DNA of 64,000 bases, from the NCBI GenBank assembly GCA_902611605.1, contig CACMAH010000001.1, positions 124,001 to 188,000 on the forward strand, in the 5' to 3' direction. The stretch comes from an uncultured Alphaproteobacteria bacterium. GTDB taxonomy: Bacteria > Pseudomonadota > Alphaproteobacteria > Rhodobacterales > Rhodobacteraceae. Below the pieces are notes generated by a model. It worked only from the letters and a program-made list of their open reading frames with translations. It was not told the origin of the DNA and ran no database searches. This document shows, piece by piece, positions 1 to 8,571 of this stretch. The number at the start of each line of letters is the position of its first letter. The stretch's first letter is position 1. A program made the translations under genes and the position numbers.

Positions 1-1770
1 AAGTACTTTTTTAAGACCTGAAATTTCTAAAATCTCTTCAAATTCCCTTTCACTAATATTTGGTTGTATCTTTCGTAAATTTTCTTCAATTGTTGCTCCA
101 AAAAAAATGGGATTCCCATCAATTAAAGTATTTTGGCTACGATAATTTTCTAAACTTAAATACCTAATATTTTGACCATCAATCTCCATAGAACCTGTAT
201 TAGGTTTAAGAAAGCCTTGACACAAACGTAAGAAAGTGGTTTTACCAGCACCTGATGGACCTACTATAGCTACTTTAGTACCAGCTGGAATTTTCAAAGT
301 TAAGCCGTCAAGAGCATTAGTATTTTCAAACTTTACCACTACCTCTTTACAAACGACTTCTCCTTTTATAACAATTTCGTTACCTCTTCCTACTCTCTCA
401 TTAGGACCATTCCAACTTGTACCAACTGCATCCAATGTTGATCTGAAACTACCTAATTCGTGAAAAAATGTAAAAAGTGCAGTGAATGGAGAAACTAGTC
501 TCCCACCTAACATATTACAAGAAATGACAGCACCTGCGGAAAGACCAGCGTTCAAAACTAATAGAATACCTGTCGTAATTAACGCAATTGTCATTAGTTG
601 GGTTAGAGTATTATTAATATTAGTTATAACCATATTAGTAATTTGGCCTTTTACACTCTGGCGAATACTGTTAGAAGATGCTTTCCTCCAATCTCTTCTT
701 TGTGAGGCCTCAAGTGTAAAAGCTTTAACAGTTTCTATACCAGCAATGCTTGCTTGAATCATTCGTCTTTTTTGTGCTTCTATAGGACCAGAAATTTTTC
801 TCTCTTCTTTTTGTCGCCATTTTCCAAAAAGAGAAATAGCTCCTATTGTTGTTGCAAAAAGTACCACTACTAGAGCTAATAAAGGACTGTAACCAAATAA
901 GACTGGAAGAAAAACAAGAATCTTGGTTGCATCAAAAATTGTAGTTAAGACCTGTTGAGAAATAAAACTTTTTATTTTTGTAGAAGCTTGCAGAATATTT
1001 TCAAATTCAGAATTAGGTGTAGTTTGAAAAGTTGTAGCTGGCAGTGCCGTTACTTTATCAAAAATATCACCTGACAATCTAGCTTCTATTGAAGTGGAAA
1101 TAAAATTTATCACATAATCACGGACATAGCTCAGTATACCGCTGAATATTAATGCCGAACAAACACCAATTATTAAGATATAAAGTGTCGAAACTGCTCC
1201 ATAATTCAAAACTTTATCAAGTGATATTTGAATAAATACAATTGGTGCTAGACCTAAAATATGGGTAATAATAGCAGCAATTAATGTCAGAGTAAGCAAT
1301 CCTTTAAAACGATAAAACTCAGGTATAAACCAAGTCCAATCAAACATTCTGTCCTGTGATGAAATTCCTGTCTCTTTTGAAATTAGGTAGATTGAACCTG
1401 CCCAGTTTTGTTTAAATGTATTATTATCCTCAATAGAAATTTTGTTAGCTGGATCTAATGGATCCATTGATTGAACTTCAGTTAAACCTTCACTATTTTT
1501 ACCACTGCTGATAATTATTTTGACTGTTCCGTCCCTCATCAATGCTAAACAAGGAAAATAATATGATCTAGATAAGAAGGTTTTAAATTTTGGTTTAAGT
1601 CTTTGAAGTTTTATACTTTGCTCGCCTAGTGAACTCTTCAGTTCTCGCTCTGATACTATTTGCCCCCTAGATATTTTTTGTTCCAACTGCTCAGCTGTAA
1701 TCCTAATACCAAACTGTTGAGATAGTGTGATAGCGCCCAAAGACAATGATCTCAATGTTTTTGAGTTCAT
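1..1770 (-). CDS. Type I secretion ABC transporter (HlyB/LapB-like), 3' end cut by window edge
   Basis: The reading frame is open from an ATG at 1770 down to base 1, giving 590 residues; the C-terminus lies outside the window. Residues about 1-120 look like the inactive C39-peptidase-like domain of HlyB-type exporters, without the catalytic Cys. A membrane region follows (about 150-430), then a nucleotide-binding domain with Walker A GPSGAGKTT at about 504-512 and a Q-loop (YRSQN). The ABC signature and Walker B are beyond the edge. Family knowledge: these inner-membrane ATPases export RTX-type or adhesin substrates with an HlyD-like partner and an outer-membrane channel, neither of which is seen here. 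The gene upstream on the same strand encodes an odd repeat protein that could be a substrate (inference). Confidence 0.88.
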   Translation of the reverse strand, partial: MNSKTLRSLSLGAITLSQQFGIRITAEQLEQKISRGQIVSERELKSSLGEQSIKLQRLKPKFKTFLSRSYYFPCLALMRDGTVKIIISSGKNSEGLTEVQSMDPLDPANKISIEDNNTFKQNWAGSIYLISKETGISSQDRMFDWTWFIPEFYRFKGLLTLTLIAAIITHILGLAPIVFIQISLDKVLNYGAVSTLYILIIGVCSALIFSGILSYVRDYVINFISTSIEARLSGDIFDKVTALPATTFQTTPNSEFENILQASTKIKSFISQQVLTTIFDATKILVFLPVLFGYSPLLALVVVLFATTIGAISLFGKWRQKEERKISGPIEAQKRRMIQASIAGIETVKAFTLEASQRRDWRKASSNSIRQSVKGQITNMVITNINNTLTQLMTIALITTGILLVLNAGLSAGAVISCNMLGGRLVSPFTALFTFFHELGSFRSTLDAVGTSWNGPNERVGRGNEIVIKGEVVCKEVVVKFENTNALDGLTLKIPAGTKVAIVGPSGAGKTTFLRLCQGFLKPNTGSMEIDGQNIRYLSLENYRSQNTLIDGNPIFFGATIEENLRKIQPNISEREFEEILEISGLKKVL

Positions 1771-2002
1771 CTTAAATACCTTTTATAGATGGATTCTTTA
1801 ACTGAAGATTTTAGCGCATGCATAACAGCTCTTCCAAAAACTTTCATAAACTATATGTATTATTTGTTAACAGATAATTTTGAAATTATACTCCTTCATA
1901 GCGAATACTTCAAATTGTTATTGCTACAACAACAGGAAATATTCGCTCTTTAGTTATGCCCCATTTATCTAGAAAGGATTTTTAACGTGCAATCTATGAA
2001 TT

Positions 2003-2572
2003 TTAAGCCAATGATGATGAATCATCTTCAGTTGAACCTTTATCATCATCAGTTTCCACTGCTTCAGCTCCAGTTGTAGTAGCATCGTCATTCGATACAC
2101 CAGCACCACCTTGAACTTGACCTTGAGACAATGCGGAATCTAGAGCACCAGCAGAACTACCCATTGATGATGGTTCACCATCTGTAAGCGGTGATTTCAG
2201 AGCTTCATCTAATGCTCCCAATCCACCATCGCTAGCTTCACTGACTGCATTTTGCGCTTCTGGGGGCATGTTCTGCATCATCTCAGGACTCATGCTTGAC
2301 ATTGCTTCTGGAGGCATATTTTCTACCATTTCAGGACTTATACCCGCCATTGCTTCTGGAGGAATATTCGCTATCATATCAGCATCCATACCAGCCATCG
2401 CTTCCGGGGGCATCATCTCCATCATTGGCGCATCCATCCCACCCATGGCTTCCGGTGGCATCATCTCCATCATTGGCGCATCCATCCCACCCATGGCTTC
2501 CGGGGGTATATGCGTCATGTGGCCCGAATTACACCCACCCATACATGGTTGGTGGCATTTGCTGCATATCAC
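2003..2572 (-). CDS. Met/Pro-rich PPEAM-repeat protein (main frame)
   Basis: Unrecognised protein made of a 16-residue repeat of the form PPEAMxxMxxxMMxxM, at least five units, two of them almost identical at DNA level (48-bp units, about 2400-2510). A Gly/Ser/Ala-rich then acidic tail ends in DDSSSLA. The only start in this frame is a GTG at 2572 without a clear ribosome-binding site. The N-terminal part of the same repeat series sits in another frame from 2672, so the gene appears interrupted by one extra G in the GGG run at 2538-2540. No signal peptide or membrane segment. It lies 232 bp upstream of a type I secretion ATPase on the same strand, and the acidic small-residue C-terminus is compatible with, but does not prove, a type I secretion substrate. 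Confidence 0.55.
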   Translation of the reverse strand: MICSKCHQPCMGGCNSGHMTHIPPEAMGGMDAPMMEMMPPEAMGGMDAPMMEMMPPEAMAGMDADMIANIPPEAMAGISPEMVENMPPEAMSSMSPEMMQNMPPEAQNAVSEASDGGLGALDEALKSPLTDGEPSSMGSSAGALDSALSQGQVQGGAGVSNDDATTTGAEAVETDDDKGSTEDDSSSLA

Positions 2573-2672
2573 CAGCAGTACAACTACTCATGGCTTCTGG
2601 TGGCAAACTTTGCATAGTTTCTGGATTCATTGACCCTGGGACAATTGGTCCATTGGGTCCGTTAATAGCCAT
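2529..2672 (-). pseudogene. N-terminal part of the PPEAM-repeat protein, out of frame
   Basis: An ATG at 2672 is preceded by a good ribosome-binding site (GGAGAG), and the frame reads MAINGPNGPIVPGSMNPETM and then the repeat PPEAMSSCTAGDMQQM before stopping at 2529. Removing one G from the run at 2538-2540 joins it to the downstream frame and yields another 16-residue unit, PPTMYGGCNSGHMTHI, so the two frames were one protein of about 222 residues. Whether the shift is a real mutation, a sequencing error or programmed slippage cannot be told here. Confidence 0.6.
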
Positions 2673-3071
2673 AGTTCACTCTCCATTCTAAAGTATTTTA
2701 TAAAAAAAAATAACCCCTTACTACATAACAACTAAATTATAATCAGACAAAAAATCTATATTTCATTTGTTATAATATTTACATATCTATTTCTTCACTT
2801 ATAGAATTGAGTTCATACATCAAAACCGAGTTCAACAAAGTAAATAATTAAATGGGTTATCTTTTGAATGATTACAAACAAATATTTCAATGCAATAGGA
2901 GTTTAGTAAATAACGAAACCTCTTAAATCACTTTTTTTTATTGAAAAAAGTAATTAATTCTTTATTAATGAATAATCAAAATCATACATTTCTATACAAA
3001 GACAAAAATATAAATCTTTTTAATAAAATTGTTTGGTAATAAAAAAATAAACCTTAATAAATGAAAATATA
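2673..3071. other. AT-rich spacer, nothing recognised
   Basis: About 400 bases of very A/T-rich sequence between the repeat-protein gene and the cyclase gene. I see no coding pattern, tRNA or convincing terminator on either strand. Confidence 0.5.
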
Positions 3072-3959
3072 TTAAGATTTAAACTTATCCCTTACCTTCA
3101 TAATCTCAAGGAAAATCTGACTCGAAATCTGATTCGCAACTGTATCGCTTACTAAGTTAATCTGCCGTAAAGCTGCTCCGAAACTTTTGGACCATAATGC
3201 TTTTCCACCAGGTGCTTTTAAAATCACATCAATTGTAAAATTAGGTCCACTTACTGAAACTGTACCAATCAGTTGGTAATCGTTTTCACTTGGGTTTTTT
3301 TGAACAGTAGAATCTATCCAATCTTTTTGATTGAGATATTTCTCTAAGTCATGTGTAACATCTTCGCAAAATCCACCTACAACTTCGGACGTACTTACAA
3401 AAGGTTTTATTGAAATCAAAGGTTTTGCATTCTCTCGTGTCATACCCTTTGACCCTATATTTAATCTACCAGTACTCCAAACTTCCACAGGCGTACTTAT
3501 ATTTTTCAGAGTTTGTTTTCCACAATTGTTAAACGTCTTTGCTTGATTTTCATCCAGACATAAGTAGGTAGATGCTGAAATGGCTACCTCTCCATTTTCA
3601 GCGATGGACTCTAGTCGGGCTGCTATATTAACAGTATCACCATAAACATCAGGTGGTGGACCTTCCTCATGCTCAACATCACCAAGATGTATTCCAACTC
3701 TAAGACTCATTTTACCTTGTTGTTTGGATATACTTTGCCAAGCCATTGCACAATTAACAGCATTAGAAGCACTTTTAAATTCAATTAGCCATCCGTCACC
3801 CAAAGATTTAATCATTGTACCACCATACTTAGTCAAGGTAGGAGCAATTGTTTCTTTTTGAAATGTTCTTATGAGATTTAATGTCCCCATTTCATCACTA
3901 GCCATCATTTTGGAATATCCTACAACATCTGCTAGAAATATTACACCAAGACTACGCAT
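3072..3959 (-). CDS. Class III adenylate cyclase with C-terminal TolB-like domain
   Basis: Predicted to make cAMP from ATP in the cytoplasm. The catalytic domain spans about residues 5-165: metal-binding Asp11 (FLADVVGYS) and Asp55 (SLGDGWL), purine-recognising Lys51 and Asp104, and transition-state residues Asn111 and Arg115 (TVNIAARL). All key residues are present, and Lys plus Asp favours ATP over GTP. Residues about 185-290 resemble the TolB-like domain that often follows such cyclases in alphaproteobacteria, but the usual TPR tail is absent. The ATG at 3959 has GGGAG about 8 nt upstream. The cyclase family call is firm; the signal it senses is unknown. A second cyclase (59809-61125) and a stand-alone cyclic-nucleotide-binding protein (63131-63469) lie in the same window. 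Confidence 0.88.
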   Translation of the reverse strand: MRSLGVIFLADVVGYSKMMASDEMGTLNLIRTFQKETIAPTLTKYGGTMIKSLGDGWLIEFKSASNAVNCAMAWQSISKQQGKMSLRVGIHLGDVEHEEGPPPDVYGDTVNIAARLESIAENGEVAISASTYLCLDENQAKTFNNCGKQTLKNISTPVEVWSTGRLNIGSKGMTRENAKPLISIKPFVSTSEVVGGFCEDVTHDLEKYLNQKDWIDSTVQKNPSENDYQLIGTVSVSGPNFTIDVILKAPGGKALWSKSFGAALRQINLVSDTVANQISSQIFLEIMKVRDKFKS

Positions 3960-4161
3960 GTTTTAACTCCCATTATTTAATTGTAGATCATAAAATCGTT
4001 AATATTATTGGTATTTTGGAAATGACTTTTGATATGATATGAATATTAAAAGATGCCGTCAATGAATAATGCTTTCAATGTGAAATAATAGAGTAAATGT
4101 AAGTTTCCTCCTCCTGTAAATTCTTATTCTAATAAAAAACTATTATTTGCTAAAGTAATTA

Positions 4162-4459
4162 TTATCCAAAATCTAAAAATCTAAATAAAAATAGGAGATA
4201 ATAAGATAAATTTAAATTACCATATCCAAAACTATTTACTATACCATCTTGGTTAATAGAAAAAGTAGCAGAAACGATATCTTTTGTTTCAAAATCAAAA
4301 AAATAATCAGGACCAAGCTTTAATTGATCCTTCTAATATTATGGCTCCACCGACGTTAAAAAAAGGAGTAAATACATCTCCTTGTTGTCCAACAAAAGTA
4401 CCAATAACTAGTCCTGGAATACCTTCTCTAGTATCTAAGTTTTGAATTGTAAATGACAT
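4162..4459 (-). pseudogene. Frameshifted small gene of unknown function
   Basis: An ATG at 4459 with AAAGGATT upstream opens a frame reading MSFTIQNLDTREGIPGLVIG. It stops at 4307 after 50 codons, but the neighbouring frame takes over at once (KLGPDYFFDFETKDIVSATF) and runs to a stop at 4162. A single-base shift near 4313-4318 restores a continuous protein of about 98 residues. I do not recognise the family. The clean codon structure on both sides of the shift is why I call it a broken gene and not noise. Confidence 0.5.
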
Positions 4460-4542
4460 TGCAAAAAAAGAATCCTTTTAGCAAAAAAAATTACCATAAC
4501 ATTAAGATTTAAAAAAAATATATATAAAACATAAGAAATTTG

Positions 4543-5074
4543 ATTTTTTCAAATACAGAAAATAGTATTAAATTATGGTATAATACTTGCAAAGGGATAG
4601 GATTGGTATACCACAATATAGATCCCTATGCTCGAAAAGATAAATCACAAAAGTGCACCTAAAGAAGTCGTTAATGCTCTTGTTGCCCTTTACCATCAAG
4701 GTAAATTTGATGATGTTTTATCCCGATCGTCTCAGTTAATAGAAGAATATCCTCACACTTTCGTCCTCCATAACATTATAGGAGCCATCTCTTTTGAAAA
4801 GGGTCAGAAAGAAGTAGCCATTGAACATTTTCGTAAAGTCATCGAACTGCGTCCCCACCATCCGCATGCTTATAATAATCTAGGAGCCGCACTCATTGAT
4901 GTCGGTGAATATGAAGAAGCTAAGTCTAATCTTAAAAAGGCCATTGAACTTCAACCAGACTATGCTGAAGCCTATAATAACCTCGGTAATGTTTATAAAG
5001 AGATGGAAGAATATAATCAGGCAATCTCTGTTTATGAAAAGGCGATCGAACTTAATCCTGAGTATTACGAGGCC
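4543..5074 (+). repeat. Direct repeat copy 1: promoter, leader and TPR N-terminal cassette
   Basis: Matches 7689-8220 without any gap over 532 bp. By eye there are about fifteen mismatches, about ten of them within the coding part. The copy starts 85 bases before the ATG of the first TPR gene and ends abruptly inside codon 149, after which the two genes have different TPR units. It contains a TATAAT box and the GGTATACC palindrome. Confidence 0.9.
4579..4627 (+). promoter_or_regulatory. Putative -10 box and palindromic leader of TPR gene 1
   Basis: TATAAT at 4579-4584 is a good -10 candidate, without a convincing -35. It is followed by AGGGAT, then the palindrome GGTATACC, then ATCCCT ending at the base before the ATG at 4628. 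AGGGAT and ATCCCT can pair, so the leader could fold with its 3' arm against the start codon. No normal ribosome-binding site stands at the usual distance. The same leader is kept in copy 2. Confidence 0.45.
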
Positions 5075-6634
5075 CACAGCAACTTGGGTAATACGCTCCA
5101 CGAACTAGGAAAATTAGAAGAAGCTGAAGAAAGCTATAACCAAGCGATAGCATTGAAGCCTGACTATGCCGAAGCCTACAACAACTTAGGAAACACGCTC
5201 CACGAAACAGGTAGATTACACGAAGCTGAAGCAAATTGTAGGCAAGCGATAGCATTCAAACCAGACTATGCAGCTGCCCACAGCAACTTGGGTAATACGC
5301 TCCACGAACTAGGCAAATTAGAAGAAGCTGAAGTAAGCTATAACCAAGCGATAGCATTGAAGCCTGACTATGCCGAAGCCTACAGTAACTTGGGTAACAC
5401 GCTCCACGAACTAGCCAGATTAGACAAAGCTGAAACAAGCTGTAGGCAAGCGATAGCATTGAAACCAGACTTTGCTGCTGCCCACAGCAACTTGGGTAAC
5501 ACGTTCCATGAACAAGGAAGATTAGACGAAGCTGAAGCAAGCTATAGACAAGCCATAACGTTGACGCCTGACTTTTCTGAAGCCCACAAAAACTTAGGTA
5601 TTGCGCTCGGTGAATTAGGAAGACTAGATGAAGCTGAGGCAAGCTTGAAAAAAGCGATTACTTTAAAACCTAACAAGTTCGCCGATGCGTACGACCAATT
5701 AGGCTTTATTCTGCAAAAAAAAGGGGAATTTGATGAAGCCGAAATCTGCTTCAAAAAGTGGAGTTCCCTTGAGCCTAAAACAATACCGAAGACTTTGAGC
5801 AAGGGGACTATTTTTTTCAAACAAGGCTCTTTTGAGCAGGCGTTATCAGCTTTCGAGAATTATGACGATGCAATGTCAAAAGGCCAAATACTTGAATCTT
5901 TATTCGCTCTAGGAAGAGTTGGTGAAATTTACTCAAGACTTGACGCAACGGTTGGTTTAGATGACGAAAATCTTCGAATTGCCGCAATCGCTGCATTTCT
6001 TGCAAAACGAGAAAAGAAAAACACTGCGCATAATTTCTGTAATAACCCAATGGACTTTTTACATTACGCAAACATCTCTTCTAGCATAGAGGATTATGAG
6101 TATTTTATAGCATCAGTTATTGATGAGCTTCGACATGTAAAAGCAAAATGGGAGCTGAATACAACTATAAATGGTTTTCAGGCAAAAGTTGATGTTTTTA
6201 AAAATCCGTTAGAGAAGATGAGTATGCTCAAAAGAATAATCTTGGATGAAATTGACATTTACTATTCGAAGTTTAAAAACGAATCTTGCACTTATATAAA
6301 AAAATGGCCGTCCAAAAAAAATATAAAGGGATGGCATGTAGTTCTTAAGACACAGGGACATCAAACTCCACATATTCATCCAACTGGTTGGTTAAGTGGG
6401 GTAATTTATTTAAAAGTAGTTCCGGCTCTCGGTAAAAACGAAGGTGCGATTGAATTCAGTTTGAATGGCCCAAATTACCATGACAAAGACTCTCCCAGCT
6501 TGATATTTCAACCCAAAGCGGGAGATATAGTTTTTTTCCCTTCCTCACTCCATCATAGGACCATTCCCTTTACGACAGATACAGATAGAATTATCGTCTC
6601 TTTCGATTTGTGGCCAGGAGCAGCGACATACTAA
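4628..6634 (+). CDS. TPR-repeat protein with C-terminal 2OG-Fe(II) oxygenase domain
   Basis: 668 residues. About ten TPR units (residues about 18-400) of the 34-residue type (AYNNLGNTLHELGKLEEAE), the central ones nearly identical 102-bp copies. After a linker, residues about 550-668 match the putative 2OG-Fe(II) oxygenase domain often found behind TPRs: HIH at 582-584, GDIVFFPSSLHH ending at His642/643, and Arg654 in TDRIIVSFDL. These fit iron ligands and a 2-oxoglutarate-binding Arg. Family knowledge suggests hydroxylation of a protein, glycan or small molecule; the substrate is unknown. No signal peptide. The first 149 codons and the leader are shared with the second TPR gene 3.1 kb downstream. 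Confidence 0.85.
   Translation: MLEKINHKSAPKEVVNALVALYHQGKFDDVLSRSSQLIEEYPHTFVLHNIIGAISFEKGQKEVAIEHFRKVIELRPHHPHAYNNLGAALIDVGEYEEAKSNLKKAIELQPDYAEAYNNLGNVYKEMEEYNQAISVYEKAIELNPEYYEAHSNLGNTLHELGKLEEAEESYNQAIALKPDYAEAYNNLGNTLHETGRLHEAEANCRQAIAFKPDYAAAHSNLGNTLHELGKLEEAEVSYNQAIALKPDYAEAYSNLGNTLHELARLDKAETSCRQAIALKPDFAAAHSNLGNTFHEQGRLDEAEASYRQAITLTPDFSEAHKNLGIALGELGRLDEAEASLKKAITLKPNKFADAYDQLGFILQKKGEFDEAEICFKKWSSLEPKTIPKTLSKGTIFFKQGSFEQALSAFENYDDAMSKGQILESLFALGRVGEIYSRLDATVGLDDENLRIAAIAAFLAKREKKNTAHNFCNNPMDFLHYANISSSIEDYEYFIASVIDELRHVKAKWELNTTINGFQAKVDVFKNPLEKMSMLKRIILDEIDIYYSKFKNESCTYIKKWPSKKNIKGWHVVLKTQGHQTPHIHPTGWLSGVIYLKVVPALGKNEGAIEFSLNGPNYHDKDSPSLIFQPKAGDIVFFPSSLHHRTIPFTTDTDRIIVSFDLWPGAATY
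5075..5686 (+). repeat. 102-bp tandem repeats encoding TPR units
   Basis: About six successive 102-bp units, several differing at only a few bases (beginning GCCCACAGCAACTTGGGTAA or the GCCTAC variant). The near identity at DNA level, not only protein level, points to recent unit expansion or gene conversion. Confidence 0.8.
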
Positions 6635-7226
6635 CTTGCAATAAGATTTGACTTTCTAAATAGTTTCCAAGCACAATAAAATCAATAACTTAGTAGATGG
6701 AGTTTCCAACTACTTGGAAACTATGGGACAAAAAAACACATAAAACTTAGTAGAGGATTTAAGACGGAAGATAGATTAAATCTTACTGAAAGTGTGGTGT
6801 AAAGTTGAAATAATAAAGTATTTAAAATAGTTCTTATTACATCGAATCTTTAAACAAAATAAAATGAACTAATTTCTTATTTGATAGTTACAGGAAAATT
6901 TTTAGTGAATGCAATAATAATCCTGTAGTTGACGATGTATTTGAGTCATCTACCAATTCTTTTTTAAAGTATTTCATATAATTTCTATTATATTCTGGTT
7001 TATGTGATAAGTCATCACTAGGGAGTATCTTTATATCTATTCTTTCTTTCTAATGAATTAATCAATTAAATTAATGGCTGTTTATAAATATTTTTAATTA
7101 CAAAATTTTAATTGAAATAAGTTTAGATAAACTTAAATAAAAAAAGTCTGATTTCTTTGGGGGGAAATTGGATTTTAAAGTATGTCAAGATAATGAAATT
7201 AACCATTTGAGTAGGCACTTTATAGC
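6635..7226. other. Intergenic DNA with inverted repeat and weak coding remnant
   Basis: Just after the first TPR gene there is a perfect 12-bp inverted repeat, ATAGTTTCCAAG at 6660-6671 and CTTGGAAACTAT at 6713-6724, enclosing a further AGTTTCCAAC; ACTTAGTAGA occurs twice nearby. On the minus strand 6888-7050 stays open for about 54 codons and reads like decayed protein (KILPSDDLSHKPEYNRNYMK), family not recognised. I see no intact gene. Confidence 0.4.
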
Positions 7227-7570
7227 TTAATTTTTTAACAGTGCATTCTCATAATTTAAAGCATAACCATCAAACAAGCTTTCTACATATTCTCTTGGAG
7301 GTTTATTTGGGGTCTCACCATTTAGCATAGCGAGGAAATATAAAGTCTCTTTTTGATTTGGTTGGATTTTAAGGACCTTTTCAAAATTTTTCTTAGCTTC
7401 ATTTATTTTGCAACTATTTATAAGTGCTCTTACAAGTATTTATTATGTATGCTTTTACAAAATTTGGGTTTAGTGATACAGCCGTCTCAAGTTTAGAAAT
7501 GGCTTTCTTATGTTTTCCTTGTCTATAGTAGACAAGGCCTAAATTAAAGCCACTTATTTTATATCTTCCA
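7227..7570 (-). pseudogene. Remnant of a TPR-methyltransferase gene
   Basis: The minus strand first reads a TPR unit (FNLGLVYYRQGKHKKAISKL), meets a stop, and continues in another frame with a second unit (INEAKKNFEKVLKIQPNQKE) and then PPREYVESLFDGYALNYENA before the stop at 7227. That last segment is the typical junction between TPRs and a SAM-dependent methyltransferase domain in the predicted TPR-methyltransferase family, and the catalytic domain that should follow is missing. So this is a frameshifted and truncated relic lying antiparallel between the two TPR genes. Confidence 0.6.
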
Positions 7571-7688
7571 TACCAAAATCTTTTGAATGCCTGGAATACA
7601 TTAGATCAAAACATGACCTATCCTTATTTGATTAAAAAATTATAAGACTAAAACCTCAGCTATATAAAAAATTATCAATTCAATTTAA

Positions 7689-8220
7689 TTTTTTTCAAAC
7701 ACAGAAAATAGAATTAAATTATGGTATAATAATTGCGAAGGGATAGGATTGGTATACCACAATATAGATCCTTATGCTCGAAAAGATAAATCACAAAAGT
7801 GCACCTAAAGAAGTCGTTAAGGCTCTTGTCACCCTTTACCATCAAGGTAAGTTTGATGATGTATTATCCCGATCGTCTCAGTTAATAGAAGAATATCCTC
7901 ACACTTTCGTCCTTCATAACATTATAGGAGCCATCTCTTTTGAAAAGGGTCAGAAAGAAGTAGCCATTGAACATTTTCGTAAAGTCATCGAACTGCGTCC
8001 CCATCATCCGCATGCTTATAATAATCTAGGAGCCGCACTCATTGATGTCGGTGAATATGAGGAAGCTAAGTCTAATCTTAAAAAGGCCATTGAACTTCAA
8101 CCAGACTATGCTGAAGCCTATAATAACCTCGGTAATGTTTATAAAGAGATGGAAGAATATAATCAGGCAATCTCCGTTTATGAAAAGGCGATCGAACTTA
8201 ATCCTGAGTACTACGAGGCC
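7689..8220 (+). repeat. Direct repeat copy 2: promoter, leader and TPR N-terminal cassette
   Basis: Gap-free counterpart of 4543-5074 at a constant offset of 3146 bases. It carries the same TATAAT box (7725-7730), the GGTATACC palindrome and 149 almost identical codons. The homology stops sharply at 8220. Confidence 0.9.
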
Positions 8221-8571
8221 TATAATAATTTAGGAGCAGCATTAGGGAAGAATGAACAATATGAAGAAGCAATTGATGTATACAAAAGAGTTCTCTCAAT
8301 TAAGCCTGATTATGCTGAGGCCTTTTACAATATGGGTGTTACTCTACAAGACCAGGGCAAGCTGAAAGAAGCTATCGGGTCTTGCAAAAAAGCTATCTCA
8401 ATCAAACCTGATTATGCTGAGGCCTATTACAATATGGGCGTTACTCTACAAGGTCAGGGCAAGTTGGAAGAAGCTATAGAGGCTTACAAAACAGCTATCT
8501 CAATCAAGCCTGATTATGCTGAGGCCTATCTTAACATAGGCACTGTCTTACAAGATCATGGCAAGTTGTAA
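7774..8571 (+). CDS. TPR-repeat protein, truncated by a nonsense codon
   Basis: 265 residues. The first 149 codons are almost the same as in the 668-residue TPR protein upstream. After that come different TPR units (YYNMGVTLQGQGKLEEAIEAY) in 102-bp tandem copies. The frame ends at TAA 8569-8571, exactly where sister units read GGCAAGTTGGAAGAAGC: a single G to T change has turned GAA into TAA. The same frame is open from 8572 to 8934, so the intact gene would have encoded about 386 residues of TPRs. A truncated TPR protein may still be made. Binding partners are unknown. Confidence 0.75.
   Translation: MLEKINHKSAPKEVVKALVTLYHQGKFDDVLSRSSQLIEEYPHTFVLHNIIGAISFEKGQKEVAIEHFRKVIELRPHHPHAYNNLGAALIDVGEYEEAKSNLKKAIELQPDYAEAYNNLGNVYKEMEEYNQAISVYEKAIELNPEYYEAYNNLGAALGKNEQYEEAIDVYKRVLSIKPDYAEAFYNMGVTLQDQGKLKEAIGSCKKAISIKPDYAEAYYNMGVTLQGQGKLEEAIEAYKTAISIKPDYAEAYLNIGTVLQDHGKL

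Noticed and set aside
2529-2572. Programmed ribosomal frameshift as the favoured explanation for the PPEAM gene
   Set aside because: No stimulatory structure or classical slippery heptamer is evident around GGG 2538-2540; a plain one-base insertion or sequencing error is simpler.
2268-2691. Two open frames on the plus strand across the PPEAM repeat gene
   Set aside because: They are open only because the repeat has a 48-bp period without stops on the other strand; the minus-strand frame has the ribosome-binding site and a protein-like pattern.
5075-5640. Regularly spaced repeats resembling a CRISPR array
   Set aside because: The units are contiguous, 102 bp long, in frame and encode TPRs; there are no spacers.
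5052-5642. Open frames on the minus strand inside the first TPR gene
   Set aside because: Shadows of the 102-bp repeats; Cys/Leu-rich translation with no ribosome-binding site.
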